Assembly (NCBI GenBank): GCA_964017045.1
Contig: OZ024794.1
Coordinates: 24,981,340-25,045,339, forward strand
Length of the DNA stretch: 64,000 nt
Source of the DNA: Omphiscola glabra
Lineage: Eukaryota > Mollusca > Gastropoda > Lymnaeidae
Reading direction: 5' to 3'
This document shows, in pieces, positions 63,843 to 64,000 of this stretch. Below the pieces are notes generated by a model. The model saw nothing but the letters and a program-made list of their open reading frames with translations, was not told the DNA's origin and did not search any database. The first letter of the stretch is position 1; each line of letters opens with the position of its first letter. Made by a program: the position numbers and the translations under genes.

Positions 63843-64000
63843 TTTACCTAAGCTATATATTAATTGCTAAACTAAATTAGGTCAAGCTCATGTTGTGATA
63901 AACACACTTTAGTTTCGTTTGGTCTTAATGAAACCAGAGATGATACTAGTAACCCACACTGTTATTCATTTGCATCAATTGTAATAAAAAAAATTCTTAA

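Overview
The window looks like a stretch of an animal nuclear genome: large introns with GT-AG borders, AT-rich background, many transposons and minisatellites, and no operons. Four protein-coding genes can be read. They are a two-exon class A GPCR (+), the first seven coding exons of a FAM184-type coiled-coil protein (-), a complete 13-exon SLC23 nucleobase/ascorbate-type transporter (+), and a complete five-exon ribosomal protein eS17/RPS17 (-). The transposon complement (a SPIN-like hAT, Penelope-like and LINE remnants, a tRNA-like SINE) and the FMRFamide-receptor-like GPCR suggest a lophotrochozoan. A gastropod mollusc is my best guess; this is inference, not proof.

Layout. 1-2248 is a 44-bp satellite with higher-order structure. 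2249-5078 is upstream sequence with two short tandem arrays. 5079-6885 is the GPCR. 7.7-9.6 kb holds a MITE, a 50-bp minisatellite and retroelement tails. 11.3-19.3 kb is FAM184 on the minus strand, with a TE-filled 4-kb first intron. 19.3-30.6 kb is transposon-rich intergenic DNA, including a dead hAT transposon with intact ends and target-site duplication (25548-27994) and a probable LTR (22441-23717). 30.66-46.0 kb is SLC23, whose introns carry at least ten mobile or tandem elements. 46.15-52.15 kb is RPS17, convergent with SLC23 and with about 150 bp between their poly(A) signals. 52.2-64 kb has no recognised host gene. It holds a Penelope-like fragment, a 20-copy 110-bp array that expanded inside a former reading frame, a SINE, several foldback elements and a piggyBac-like insertion.

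The genes do not form a pathway together. The most notable material is structural: (i) a SPIN-like hAT MITE, a family known for horizontal transfer; (ii) an 81-bp minisatellite starting exactly at a 5' splice site and repeating it; (iii) a 110-bp array with an 8-unit higher-order repeat that grew from one in-frame unit; (iv) two elements sharing CAGACCTG ends, each with a perfect 6-bp flanking direct repeat; (v) a palindromic foldback family with other transposons nested inside it. I found no CRISPR, no tRNA or rRNA gene, and no clear new multi-gene system.
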